Assembly (NCBI RefSeq): GCF_002153745.1
Contig: NZ_JOPL01000031.1
Span: 1 to 44,581, forward strand
Direction: 5' to 3'
Source: Acetobacter sp. DsW_063
GTDB lineage: Bacteria > Pseudomonadota > Alphaproteobacteria > Acetobacterales > Acetobacteraceae
DNA: 44,581 nucleotides
Shown here piece after piece: positions 25,452-34,190 of the stretch (position 1 is its first letter; the number at the start of each line of letters is the position of its first letter). A program made the translations under genes and the position numbers. A model generated the notes under the pieces. The model saw only the letters and a list, made by a program, of their open reading frames with translations. It was not told the origin of the DNA and searched no databases.

Positions 25452-26729
25452 ATGACACATATTCCCTTTCGCCCCCTACGGTCCGTGATGTTCTCCGCCA
25501 AATCAGCCCAACACCTGCTCGCAGGGGCTCCGCCGCCACTTCCACTGATCGTGTTACTTGGCACCATCACCGCGATCGGTCCTCTTTCAACCGACATGTA
25601 CCTTCCGGCATTTCCCACGCTGGACAAGGAGCTGGAGGGCGGTGGGCCGGGTTCCGCGCAGTTCACGCTTGCGACGTGGTTCGCGGGTCTTGCCGTGGGA
25701 CAGTTCTCATGCGGGCCGCTGTCGGATCGGTTCGGGCGGCGCGCGCCGTTGATCGCGGGATTGCTGGTCTTCACGCTGGCCTCCATCGGCTGCGCCACGA
25801 CATCCGATTTTCATGCGTTCTGCCTGTTTCGCTTTCTGGCGGCCCTCGGCGGAGCGGTCGGCGCCGTCGTGCCGCGAGCATTCGTGCGCGACATCGCGAC
25901 CGGCCGGGACGGCGCGCGCATCATGACGCAGCTTACTCTGGTGTTCGGCGCGATGCCGATCCTCGCACCGTCGCTGGGCGGCGCGGTCCTCACCTTTGGG
26001 TCTTGGCGCTGGATCTTCTGGATCGCGGTCCTTTACGGGATTGCGGGCATCCTCGCCGTCTATCTGATGTTGCCCGATACCTTGCCGCTGTCGCGTCGCG
26101 TTCCCCTGCACCCTGCTGCGATCCTGAACCGCTATATCAACCTTCTGGGCGAGCCGAATTTTGTGCTCAACGCGATCATCGCAAGTGCGGGCACCTTCGT
26201 CACATTCGCCTATCTGGGCGGAGCTCCCGTGGTGTTCGAACACCTGATCGGCTTCACGCCGATGCAGTTCGCGCTGTTTTTTGGCGTGAACGCCGCCACA
26301 TTCATTCTGTGCAACCAGATCAGCGGCAAACTCGTGCAGCGCGTTCCAGTCGAAACTCTGATGCAGAGAGGCGTCGCCGCCTGCGCGTCCGCTGCGGCCC
26401 TGTTCCTTCTGCTGACCGTGCTGCACGTCGCCACCCCCGGCCATCCGGCGCTCGTCGCCGTGCTGATCATGATGACGACCGGAACTCTGGGTTTCGTCGG
26501 CGCGAACGCTACCGTATTGGCGTTCCACCATCACGGGGCGCAGGCCGGAAGCGCTTCCGCGTTGCTGGGAACGATGCAGTTCAGCATCGGCGCGATCAGC
26601 GGCGTTCTGATGGGATACATGCCAACGAGTTCCATCATCCCGATGGCGTTCGTCATGAGCATTGGCGCGTTGATGATGGTCGTGGCCGACGTTCTTCGCA
26701 AACGACTGTGCGCTCCGGTGACAGCCTAA
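25452..26729 (+). CDS. Bcr/CflA-family MFS drug exporter
   Basis: The 425-residue protein is a 12-helix major facilitator of the Bcr/CflA drug:H+ antiporter family. Diagnostic are the N-terminal STDMYLPAFPTL (motif D1), GQFSCGPLSDRFGRR (motif A) near residue 90, and RFLAALGGAVGAVVPRAFVRD in TM4. An ATG at 25488 would remove 12 residues; the longer start is kept because it is the first in frame. It converges with the PurA-like gene. The substrate (drugs or small metabolites) is unknown. Confidence 0.9.
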   Translation: MTHIPFRPLRSVMFSAKSAQHLLAGAPPPLPLIVLLGTITAIGPLSTDMYLPAFPTLDKELEGGGPGSAQFTLATWFAGLAVGQFSCGPLSDRFGRRAPLIAGLLVFTLASIGCATTSDFHAFCLFRFLAALGGAVGAVVPRAFVRDIATGRDGARIMTQLTLVFGAMPILAPSLGGAVLTFGSWRWIFWIAVLYGIAGILAVYLMLPDTLPLSRRVPLHPAAILNRYINLLGEPNFVLNAIIASAGTFVTFAYLGGAPVVFEHLIGFTPMQFALFFGVNAATFILCNQISGKLVQRVPVETLMQRGVAACASAAALFLLLTVLHVATPGHPALVAVLIMMTTGTLGFVGANATVLAFHHHGAQAGSASALLGTMQFSIGAISGVLMGYMPTSSIIPMAFVMSIGALMMVVADVLRKRLCAPVTA

Positions 26730-26741
26730 ACCTGCCGCGTC

Positions 26742-26758
26742 GTTTGATCCGGTCAAAC
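26742..26758. terminator. weak hairpin between convergent genes
   Basis: A perfect GTTTGA/TCAAAC inverted repeat with a 5-base loop lies in the 34 bp between the convergent stops of the MFS exporter and the PurA-like gene. It has no T-tract on either strand. It may help end transcription from both sides, but the stem is short. Confidence 0.3.
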
Positions 26759-26763
26759 CAACT

Positions 26764-27945
26764 TCAACGGTTCGTCGGGCCTGCAAATGTCTGCAACTGC
26801 GTCAGGTGCGTAGCTGCACGGATATCGGCCAGAAACTCGTCTCGTGAGCCATCTACGGTTTTGCCGTCCCTGATCCACGCGACACGCGCCCCGATGCACT
26901 GATCCAGACAGGTGACGGCAATAGCGGGGCGCAGGGTGAGGCCGCTGGCGCAAGTCATGTCCGCGTGTATGTCCGATGCCAGTGCAGCTGGGTCGAGCAG
27001 TCCGAAGCGTAGCGTTTCCTGCCAGGGATTGGGCTGATTTGTAGGGTCATCCACTGCAAAGAAGGGCGCGATGTTGCGTTCATCGCTCATCGGACCCCGG
27101 CCGTGACGGGTCAGGTAACAGCGCGACACGTAGAATGCGTCAATCGTCTCCAGGCTGGCCTCACGTGCGATCGCGGCAATATTGGCGACGCCGGTGTTCG
27201 AGCGGGTAAGGTAGGGAAAGTCAGGATAGTGTTGGTCCAGCCTCAGACCCTGCGCCGCTTCAAAGATCACGGTCTGGTCTGCGCTCAGTGTGGCGTCCTC
27301 TCTCAGATCGACGACGCTCGAGAAGAAGAGGCAATCATCCACAAATCGCTTGACGATATCGGACGATGCTGCGTGGCTCAGCGGGGAATCATTTCCGAAT
27401 TTCAGACCCAACTGTTTCATACGCGCGGGCAACCAGTCCCCCTGAATGGCACGCAGTTTGTCACGCAGCCGTGGCGCCCGCAGATCGGCGACGGTCAAGG
27501 TATACGCGGTGTCCTCGGTTCGTCCTGCGGTTTCGCCAAACCCCATACCGCACGATCCGTGCCGCTCTTCGCCACGAGATGACTCCAGAGCCTGATTGAT
27601 CATCATGTCCCACGGCGTCGTGACCGCGCCGCGTGGGTCCGCGGTTACATGCACGCAACCGCTTTTCGCCGCGACCTGATCTAACTCTTCTCGAAAAAGC
27701 ATGGGATGGGAAATCATGAATTGCGACAGATGCGTTGACGCTCCCGCAAGCGCGCCCGAGCCGATATGGTGAAACACGTGGCGTGTTCCGTCGGCGAGCG
27801 TAACTGTGTGCCCGGCCTGAGCGCCACCGTTGCTGCGCACCACGGTCACGGCTCCCGGCGCCAGGGTCGCCAACCAATCGACCACGCGCCCTTTGCCCTC
27901 GTCGCCGTAGGCGGCCCCGATCACGACTTGCGCGACATGCGTCAT
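26764..27945 (-). CDS. divergent adenylosuccinate synthetase (PurA)-like ligase
   Basis: The 393-residue protein is homologous to PurA, which joins IMP and aspartate using GTP, but diverges from canonical sequences. It keeps the GTP-binding/catalytic GAAYGDEGKGR (Asp15, Lys18) and NGGAQAGHT (His46), and FEAAQGLRLD plus RSNTG near 235. In place of the normal TTGRGIGP phosphate loop it has GSCGMGFGET, and it is about 35-40 residues shorter than E. coli PurA. Unlike the phage PurZ group as I recall it, the catalytic Asp is kept. It lies 13 bp downstream of the VWA gene and is probably cotranscribed. It may act on a nucleotide other than IMP; housekeeping purA is expected elsewhere. ATG 27945 has AAGGAG upstream. 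Confidence 0.75.
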   Translation of the reverse strand: MTHVAQVVIGAAYGDEGKGRVVDWLATLAPGAVTVVRSNGGAQAGHTVTLADGTRHVFHHIGSGALAGASTHLSQFMISHPMLFREELDQVAAKSGCVHVTADPRGAVTTPWDMMINQALESSRGEERHGSCGMGFGETAGRTEDTAYTLTVADLRAPRLRDKLRAIQGDWLPARMKQLGLKFGNDSPLSHAASSDIVKRFVDDCLFFSSVVDLREDATLSADQTVIFEAAQGLRLDQHYPDFPYLTRSNTGVANIAAIAREASLETIDAFYVSRCYLTRHGRGPMSDERNIAPFFAVDDPTNQPNPWQETLRFGLLDPAALASDIHADMTCASGLTLRPAIAVTCLDQCIGARVAWIRDGKTVDGSRDEFLADIRAATHLTQLQTFAGPTNR

Positions 27946-27958
27946 TTCTCGATGCTCC

Positions 27959-28846
27959 TTAACGGGGAAAACCGAAAAATCTCTTAGAATATTTGGGGAG
28001 ATTGAGAATTGACGGACCGCCGTCTGTTGTCGCGCCCCCATGCGCGGCGTCGCCCACCGCTTCGATCGTCGTTACGATGGTGTCCGCCAGTCGTGACGGG
28101 TCTCGTAAATGAATGACCCTTTCTGGAAGAATCGATTCCCATGATCGGCGCACACGATCGAGATTTCGCGCAGCGTAGGTGCCGTCCACGATGATATGGA
28201 ATACTTCATATCGTTCCCGCGCCAACGCGACGATCTCCTTTCCTCTGACGCCGCGTTGTGACGAAAGCCCAAGGACCCGTTTGATCTGCTCCCGAGAGAC
28301 GCCGTCCAGCACGGGTTCGTCGCCGACCGTGAACAAAAAGCCTTTCCGACCGCGTCGTTCGAAAGCATCATGGGACGTTTTCCATGCCGCAAACGCGTGC
28401 GCCAGACAGTAGCTTTCTCCATCATTGCCCCCACCGCCGCCCTCCAGCCACAGACCGCGCAGTTGCTCGATGATGCGCAGATCGGCCTCGAATTGCGTCG
28501 CCTGCAAGGGCGCGCGGTCACAAAACGCGTCTCCGATTGCAAGCGCCATGACGTGCGGGTCGCTGACCGGTTTGCGGTCGAGCAGTTGCGTGAACGTCTC
28601 GTTCAGGCCCCGCACCACCAGTTCCTCCGCCAGAACCCCCATGGAGCCCGTGACGTCTACGCCGATGATGATCGGCGTAGAGAGAGGGTTGTTCACGCTG
28701 TCGCGGGATTCCCTGATATGGATACGGGCCGGATCGTAATGCGGATCCATGCTTCGCGAGGCGAACAGTTCGGAGCGGCTCAGCCCGTGTACCGAGCCGG
28801 CTGCATAGCTCGCCCAATCCTCGTCTCTCCAACGTCCGTGTCCCAT
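27959..28846 (-). CDS. VWA-domain protein of the PurA-like/NUDIX cluster
   Basis: The 295-residue protein contains a von Willebrand factor A domain beginning with the metal-ion-dependent adhesion site GVDVTGSMG (Asp64, Thr66, Ser68). It continues through a glycine-rich LEGGGGGNDGESYCLA loop and ends its fold with FHIIVDGTY and VIHLRD strands. There is no signal peptide or membrane segment, so it is probably cytoplasmic. Such domains often scaffold or regulate a partner enzyme, here plausibly the PurA-like ligase 13 bp downstream. ATG 28846 has GGAGGA just upstream. I do not know a characterised relative. Confidence 0.75.
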   Translation of the reverse strand: MGHGRWRDEDWASYAAGSVHGLSRSELFASRSMDPHYDPARIHIRESRDSVNNPLSTPIIIGVDVTGSMGVLAEELVVRGLNETFTQLLDRKPVSDPHVMALAIGDAFCDRAPLQATQFEADLRIIEQLRGLWLEGGGGGNDGESYCLAHAFAAWKTSHDAFERRGRKGFLFTVGDEPVLDGVSREQIKRVLGLSSQRGVRGKEIVALARERYEVFHIIVDGTYAARNLDRVRRSWESILPERVIHLRDPSRLADTIVTTIEAVGDAAHGGATTDGGPSILNLPKYSKRFFGFPR

Positions 28847-28908
28847 GGCGTCCTCCGGGTGTCTCTCCTCTGGGCAGAATTGACGCAGATTGGAACAGAA
28901 TACAAGAT

Positions 28909-28924
28909 GCAAAATACATTTTGC
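28909..28924. promoter_or_regulatory. perfect palindrome GCAAAAT-AC-ATTTTGC in divergent promoter region
   Basis: A 16-bp perfect inverted repeat lies between the VWA gene and the NUDIX-type regulator. Its size, symmetry and position suit an operator for the adjacent regulator, giving joint control of both directions. Flanking bases (TTTAAT at 28926-28931) could be a -10 element on the plus strand. Binding is inference. Confidence 0.55.
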
Positions 28925-28956
28925 GTTTAATTTGACGTGTGCGATGTGCTTCACCC

Positions 28957-29625
28957 ATGACGACCACGTTCGAAAAGCCCATTCTTACGATCGATCTCGT
29001 GCCCCTGACGGTGCGTGACGAACGTTTGTGCGTGCTGCTGGCCGAACGTGGGCAGGAACCGTTCACCGGGCGGCAAGCCCTGATCGGCGGTTATGTTCAT
29101 GTCGATAAAGACTGCAATCTTGGCGAGACGGCGCGACGCGTGCTGCGCGACAAGGTCGGCCTGAGCAAACTCTACGTGGAGCAACTATCAACGTTTTCCG
29201 GAGCGGACCGGGATCCTCGCGGCTGGTCAGCCAGCGTCGCGTATTTTTCTTTGACGCCGTTTGAATGTCTTCAGCCTGCTCTGAATAAAGCGGGTCTCGA
29301 CCTTGTCGACGTCGCTGCGGTCTCGGGTCTGCCGTTTGATCACGACCTTATCGTACGGGCGGCCGTCGAGAGGTTGCGCGGCAAGGGTGCCTATTCAGAT
29401 TTGCCTGCGCGATTTCTGGGAGAATTCTTCACGCTGCCGGAACTTCACCGCGTTTATCAGATCGTGCTCGGAGAAAGGATCAACATTGACGCCTTCCGGC
29501 GCAAAGTGCTTGAGCGTGACTTTCTGGAGGCCACGGGGGAGAAGCGAACCGACGCGGGCGCGACGCGGCCTTCCGCCCTCTTTCGCCTGAAGAGCGCGGC
29601 CTCGGTGTTCGACCGGCGGTTCTAG
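28957..29625 (+). CDS. NUDIX-domain transcriptional regulator (NrtR-like)
   Basis: The 222-residue protein has an N-terminal Nudix fold (GGYVHVDKDCNLGETARRVLRDKVGL at 44-69 in position; cited here as a region) whose catalytic REUxEExGU pattern is degraded to RVLRDKVGL. After it comes a C-terminal winged-helix part (LPELHRVYQIVLGERI, FRRKVLERDFL). This is the architecture of NrtR-type regulators that sense ADP-ribose-like ligands. The gene is divergent from the VWA/PurA-like pair, with a palindrome between them. ATG 28957 was chosen; an upstream GTG at 28939 adds six residues. Local regulation of the pair, and of NAD- or nucleotide-linked metabolism, is inferred. Confidence 0.8.
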   Translation: MTTTFEKPILTIDLVPLTVRDERLCVLLAERGQEPFTGRQALIGGYVHVDKDCNLGETARRVLRDKVGLSKLYVEQLSTFSGADRDPRGWSASVAYFSLTPFECLQPALNKAGLDLVDVAAVSGLPFDHDLIVRAAVERLRGKGAYSDLPARFLGEFFTLPELHRVYQIVLGERINIDAFRRKVLERDFLEATGEKRTDAGATRPSALFRLKSAASVFDRRF

Positions 29626-29633
29626 AACAGGCC

Positions 29634-29659
29634 CCGTTCAGACGGACTTGTCTGAACGG
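29634..29659 (+). terminator. perfect 10-bp hairpin after the NUDIX gene
   Basis: CCGTTCAGAC and GTCTGAACGG form a perfect stem with a 6-base loop, 9 bases past the NUDIX regulator stop. No long T-tract follows. It may terminate or stabilise that transcript; a better terminator follows about 90 bp later. Confidence 0.45.
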
Positions 29660-29747
29660 ATGTGGGCTTTCGAAAAACGCCCAGTACGGACCGTCCCTTC
29701 TTGCAACGGCATGCAGCCGATATGCCCCGAAATCGGACAGAGGCTGG

Positions 29748-29781
29748 AAGCCGGGCTATCCGTTGTAACAGCCCGGCTTTT
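29748..29781 (+). terminator. intrinsic terminator downstream of the NUDIX gene
   Basis: AAGCCGGGCT and AGCCCGGCTT form a perfect GC-rich 10-bp stem with a 12-base loop, followed by TTTTAT on the plus strand. It is oriented for the plus-strand NUDIX gene and also separates it from the converging ilvD. Confidence 0.7.
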
Positions 29782-29814
29782 ATGTGTGATGAACAAGTCG
29801 CCAAAAGGCGGCGA

Positions 29815-31674
29815 TCACCGCCCCTTGCGGCGCGTCAACTGGCTCACATCCCGCACGGCGCCGCGCGCCGCACTGGTCGTCATGGCGGCGTAGGCCTGTA
29901 ACGCTGTCGAGACGACGCGCTCGCGATCTGGCACCCACGCATCGACGCCCTTGTCTTCCATCTGCGCACGCCGTTCCGACAACTCTGCATCGGGTACGGC
30001 CGTTCGCAGGATGCGGCCCGGTATGTCGATCTCGATGATGTCGCCGTCCTGAATCAAGCCGATAGCGCCGCCTTCGGCGGCTTCCGGCGAGATGTGGCCG
30101 ATCGACAGCCCGGAGCTGCCGCCCGAGAAGCGGCCGTCGGTGATCAGCGCACAGGATTCCGCCAGGCCTTTGGATTTCAAATAGCTGGTTGGATACAGCA
30201 TCTCCTGCATGCCGGGTCCCCCTTTGGGGCCTTCATAGCGGATCACTACAACGTCGCCTGCCTTGATCTTGCCGCCAAGGATCGCGGACACCGCGGCGTC
30301 CTGACTCTCGAACACGCGGGCCGGTCCGGAGAACGTAAGAAGTCCGGCGGCGACGCCAGCGGTTTTCACGATGGCGCCGTCTTCAGCGATGTTGCCGTAC
30401 AGCACGGCCAGACCGCCGTCCTGACTGAAGGCGTGAGGCCCCGCGCGCAGGGCGCCCTTTTCGCGATCCGTGTCCAGCGACTTGTAGCGGCTGGCCTGCG
30501 AGAACGCCTGCGTCGTGCGGACGCCGCCCGGCGCCGCGCGGAAGAACTCGCGCGCAGCTTCGGGCGCCTCACCGCCGATATCCCATTGTGTGAGCGCGTC
30601 GGAGACAGACGGCGCATGCACCATCGGCGCGTTGCGATGCAGCAGCGCCAGACGATCCAGCTCGCCCATGATGGCCGGGATGCCGCCCGCGCGATGCACG
30701 TCCTCCATGTGAACGTCGGACCGCGATGGCGCGACCTTGCAGAGGTTGGGCACGCGCCGCGACAGGCGGTCGATATCGGCCATTGTGAACGCGACCTCAC
30801 CTTCATGCGCGGCGGCGAGAAGATGCAGCACCGTGTTCGTCGAGCCGCCCATGGCGATGTCGACAGTCATGGCGTTCTCGAACGCCTCCCGCGTCGCGAT
30901 GGAGCGCGGCAGCACGCTCTCGTCGTTCTCTTCGTAGTAACGGCGGGCGAGGGATACCGCGAGTTCACCCGCCTTCAGGAAGAGTCCTTTCCGGTCGGCG
31001 TGCGTCGCCACCAGACTGCCGTTGCCCGGCAGGGAAAGGCCAAGCGCCTCGGTCAGGCAGTTCATCGAATTGGCGGTAAACATGCCGGAGCAGGAGCCGC
31101 AGGTCGGGCAGGCGGAACGCTCGATTGTCTCGGACTCGCTCTCGCTCACGTCCGGGTTGGCGGCGGCCACCATGGAGGTGACCAGGTCGACGTGCCGCTC
31201 GATTCCATCTTCTGTTACGCGTCCGGCTTCCATCGGACCGCCGGAGACGAACACCGTCGGGATGTTCAGTCGCATGGCGGCCATCAGCATGCCGGGCGTG
31301 ATCTTGTCGCAGTTGCTGATGCAGACCAGCGCATCGGCGCAGTGCGCGTTCACCATGTACTCGACCGCGTCGGCGATCAGTTCACGCGACGGCAGGCTGT
31401 ACAGCATGCCGCCGTGACCCATGGCGATGCCGTCATCCACCGCAATGGTGTTGAACTCGCGTCCTACGCCGCCAGCTTCGGCGATGGCGCCGCAGACGAG
31501 TTGCCCGAGATCTTTCAGATGGACATGGCCAGGGACGAACTGGGTGAAGGAGTTCGCCACAGCGATGATAGGCTTGCCGAAATCGCCGTCCGTCATCCCC
31601 GTGGCGCGCCAGAGGCTGCGCGCGCCGGCCATGTTGCGGCCGTGGGTCGTGGTGCGGGAGCGGTAACCGGGCAT
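29815..31674 (-). CDS. ilvD: dihydroxy-acid dehydratase (IlvD)
   Basis: IlvD is the iron-sulfur dehydratase that makes 2-oxo acids for valine, leucine and isoleucine synthesis. The 619-residue product is full length. Cluster-binding cysteines are seen in [11 protein letters not shown] and [20 protein letters not shown], and the C-terminal [22 protein letters not shown] is intact. I chose ATG 31674 (protein start [20 protein letters not shown]); upstream extension has no conserved residues. It converges with the NUDIX transcript across a terminator. Confidence 0.96.
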   Translation of the reverse strand: MPGYRSRTTTHGRNMAGARSLWRATGMTDGDFGKPIIAVANSFTQFVPGHVHLKDLGQLVCGAIAEAGGVGREFNTIAVDDGIAMGHGGMLYSLPSRELIADAVEYMVNAHCADALVCISNCDKITPGMLMAAMRLNIPTVFVSGGPMEAGRVTEDGIERHVDLVTSMVAAANPDVSESESETIERSACPTCGSCSGMFTANSMNCLTEALGLSLPGNGSLVATHADRKGLFLKAGELAVSLARRYYEENDESVLPRSIATREAFENAMTVDIAMGGSTNTVLHLLAAAHEGEVAFTMADIDRLSRRVPNLCKVAPSRSDVHMEDVHRAGGIPAIMGELDRLALLHRNAPMVHAPSVSDALTQWDIGGEAPEAAREFFRAAPGGVRTTQAFSQASRYKSLDTDREKGALRAGPHAFSQDGGLAVLYGNIAEDGAIVKTAGVAAGLLTFSGPARVFESQDAAVSAILGGKIKAGDVVVIRYEGPKGGPGMQEMLYPTSYLKSKGLAESCALITDGRFSGGSSGLSIGHISPEAAEGGAIGLIQDGDIIEIDIPGRILRTAVPDAELSERRAQMEDKGVDAWVPDRERVVSTALQAYAAMTTSAARGAVRDVSQLTRRKGR

Positions 31675-31810
31675 GGGGCGACTCTTTTCGGATCTGAACG
31701 GATATTTACGGGCGCGACCCCAAAGCAGTGCGGTCGTCGCGCCGTTGAAGCCGACCATAGTAGCCTGAAACGGCGCTCACGTCAGCATCAGACGCGATTC
31801 GGGCCGCGAC

Positions 31811-32971
31811 TTACGCCGCGTGCCAGTTGCCGCCCTGCTTGTAAGCCATATTCAGATCTTCGATCATGTGATCGAAATCTCCCGCGTTCAGGATCGTTAC
31901 CGTAGGGTCGAAGTTCTGGCCCGCGCGGAAAGCAGCGTGCAGCCGCCGGTTGAGTGCGCGGTTGAAAACGCCGGGACCAGTTTTGTAGGCGATGTACAAA
32001 TCCTTGTGCAGAAAACTGTTCCGATAAATCGATAGCAGGCAATCGGCGAGGATCGGGCTGTTACGGCGGCTGCCGAAGAAGTCGTTATGGACGTAGTGGT
32101 TGTCCGTCAGGAAGAACACGTGCGACGGCTGCAAAGAGATCTGGCGGGCGAACGCCTTGGGCGACCGTATTCTGATATCGGCGTCCAGCCACCAGCCGCC
32201 CAGTTCCTGAATGACATGAACGCGCAGGAAATCGGCTGCTTCCGCAGGGTGTCGAGCCGCAAGGAACAGATCACGCGCTTCGGCTCCATAGGTCGAATAC
32301 AGCCACTCCGTGCCTTCCTCACGATTGAACATGCGTACCGGCGCATCCAGCGTGTCTTGATGATGCTGAAGGTTTTCGGTGACTTCCTCCGGCGGGTCGC
32401 GGTCCCAGTACATGTAGACGGCGGGCGGTATCATCTGCTCCGGCGTCGCCGCCTTCTGCGGCGCCGAGGGCTTCAGGACGCTCAAGGCTGTCTCGAGATA
32501 GAGAACGTCCGCCTCTTCGCCGGTGTGGAAGCTCTCGAAACAGCAACCCATCCGCTCCAGCGCGGCCTTGGGACTCTGTTGTCGCCAGGCCATCTCGATG
32601 CCCGTTATGTAGTTGTAGATCGGGGTCGAAAGTCTCTGAAGCTGCTCCAGCTCTTCAGGCGGAACCGGCAGGCCCGCTTTCAGCAGGCACAGCAAACGGG
32701 CCTGGAGCAGCGACGAGGCTAGCGGATACTCGGTGGGACTCTTCGAGTGCAGGTTGAATGCGAGCCCGTAAAAATTCGCGGCCTCCCTGACCAACTTGTG
32801 CATGTGCAGAATGTTGGCGAGTGCGAAGGCATGCTCGACAGTGCCGCCGCCATGCTTGTTGTAGTAATTCTGGGCCTGATGATTCCCGGCGAAATCTTCA
32901 AGCGAGAAATCTGACGCCTTGTCTACTGCAACGAACACGAAACCATCGGCGTCAAGGTTTTCAGTGGTCAT
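31811..32971 (-). CDS. glycosyltransferase with DXD motif (Gly_transf_sug/OCH1-like)
   Basis: The 386-residue cytoplasmic protein has a helical N-terminal half (possibly TPR-like, residues 40-160) and a C-terminal glycosyltransferase domain with PPAVYMYWDRDPPEEV, then LRVHVIQELGGWWLDADIRI. The GG-W-x-DxD signature is that of the DXD-containing sugar transferases that act on capsule, LPS or glycan chains. ATG 32971 is preceded by ACAGG. No polysaccharide cluster is next to it, so donor and acceptor are unknown. A separate function for the N-terminal half cannot be excluded. Confidence 0.7.
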   Translation of the reverse strand: MTTENLDADGFVFVAVDKASDFSLEDFAGNHQAQNYYNKHGGGTVEHAFALANILHMHKLVREAANFYGLAFNLHSKSPTEYPLASSLLQARLLCLLKAGLPVPPEELEQLQRLSTPIYNYITGIEMAWRQQSPKAALERMGCCFESFHTGEEADVLYLETALSVLKPSAPQKAATPEQMIPPAVYMYWDRDPPEEVTENLQHHQDTLDAPVRMFNREEGTEWLYSTYGAEARDLFLAARHPAEAADFLRVHVIQELGGWWLDADIRIRSPKAFARQISLQPSHVFFLTDNHYVHNDFFGSRRNSPILADCLLSIYRNSFLHKDLYIAYKTGPGVFNRALNRRLHAAFRAGQNFDPTVTILNAGDFDHMIEDLNMAYKQGGNWHAA

Positions 32972-33098
32972 GACCTGTTCTTTATTGCTCTCTGTCACGC
33001 GCCGCATCGAGCGGCGTTCACGGGTTTCATCTGTCCAGCATTTCGCTGACATTGCAACATAGGGCGCAGGACGCGCCGCAGCCGCGTGGCCGGTATTT

Positions 33099-34190
33099 TC
33101 AGGCGCTCTCGGCTTCCCCCGCGCGCCATTCCCGTGTGAGGGCAGCGACCAGTTGAGCGGCCGATATGAACCGACTGCGTCGGGCGCCGCCCCCAGCCCA
33201 GAAGGCGCCGTAACCGCTCTCCCCCCCCGCGCGCGCGGCTGCGTCGAGCGCTTTTCCGGCGTCGTAGGCATAGGGGTAGGGCGGGGTCGCCGGGCGATCG
33301 TTGCGCGCGCCCAAAGCGGTGAAACGATTGACAAGACATCGGGCGGGGCGTCCTGAAATTGCTGAGGTCATCACGGTGACGTCCCCCTCCGACGCGCTCC
33401 CGGACGCCGCCAGCGCCTTGCGGTAGGCTGGGCTGGCTGCGCTCTCGTCTGCGGCGACGAAGGCCGTGCCAAGCTGCGCTGCGCACGCTCCGGCCTGCAG
33501 AACCGCTGCGACGTCCCGGCCGTTCATCAGCCCTCCCGCCGCGAAAAGGGGGGTAGACGTCGCCTGAGACAGTTCCCCGAGCAGCGTGTGCAACGGAAGC
33601 TTTCGGTCCGCCCCCTGCGGGTCGAAGACGCCGCGATGGCCGCCGGCCTCGTAGCCTTGGGCGATCAGGACATCCATGCCTGCCGCGTCGGCCGCTTGCG
33701 CTTCCGATACGCACGTCACGCTTGTGGCGAGCAGAGCGCCAGATCGCCGCAGGACGTCCGTCGCATGCGCCGACGGCGCGCCGAAATGAAAGCTGACCAG
33801 CGCCAGCCGTTCTTCAGCCAGCATGGTCAGCCTGGCGTCGTTGTCGAGGAAGCTGAGATAGATTTCGCGCAACGATTCAGGCGGGACTGCGTCATAGCGC
33901 GCGAATTCCGGTCGCAGCCATTCCAGCCATGCGGCGGCGCGATCGGGCGCGCACTCCTCCGAGCGATGGCAGAAAAGATTCACTGAAAAAGGCCGGTCGG
34001 TGAGGCGACGGGTTTCACGGATCGCGGCTCTGGCGGCCTCAACGCTCATGGCGCCAAGGCCCAGCGAGCCCAGACCGCCTGCCTCTGACACTGCGGCGGC
34101 TAAAGCAGGCGTGGACACGCCGGCCATCGGCGCCTGCACGATAGGCGTGGTCATGCCGAGACGGCGCAAAACAGGGTGCAATTCGGTCAT
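33099..34190 (-). CDS. nitronate monooxygenase-family FMN protein
   Basis: The 363-residue protein fits the 2-nitropropane dioxygenase/nitronate monooxygenase family, FMN enzymes that oxidise nitronates. It shows the N-terminal TPIVQAPMAGVSTPALAAAV, a flavin-binding AQGYEAGGHRG near residue 175, and PLFAAGGLMNGRDVAAVLQAGACAAQLGTAF. The gene contains a run of eight C at 33221-33228 (Gly-Gly codons), a slip-prone tract. Its ATG overlaps the SDR stop by 4 bp (34187-34190), so it is cotranscribed with the purF group. Physiological substrate is unknown. Confidence 0.88.
   Translation of the reverse strand: MTELHPVLRRLGMTTPIVQAPMAGVSTPALAAAVSEAGGLGSLGLGAMSVEAARAAIRETRRLTDRPFSVNLFCHRSEECAPDRAAAWLEWLRPEFARYDAVPPESLREIYLSFLDNDARLTMLAEERLALVSFHFGAPSAHATDVLRRSGALLATSVTCVSEAQAADAAGMDVLIAQGYEAGGHRGVFDPQGADRKLPLHTLLGELSQATSTPLFAAGGLMNGRDVAAVLQAGACAAQLGTAFVAADESAASPAYRKALAASGSASEGDVTVMTSAISGRPARCLVNRFTALGARNDRPATPPYPYAYDAGKALDAAARAGGESGYGAFWAGGGARRSRFISAAQLVAALTREWRAGEAESA

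Noticed and set aside
30094..31905. 603-residue plus-strand open frame opposite ilvD
   Set aside because: A shadow of ilvD in high-GC DNA; the translation is rich in Arg, His and Gly with no domain.
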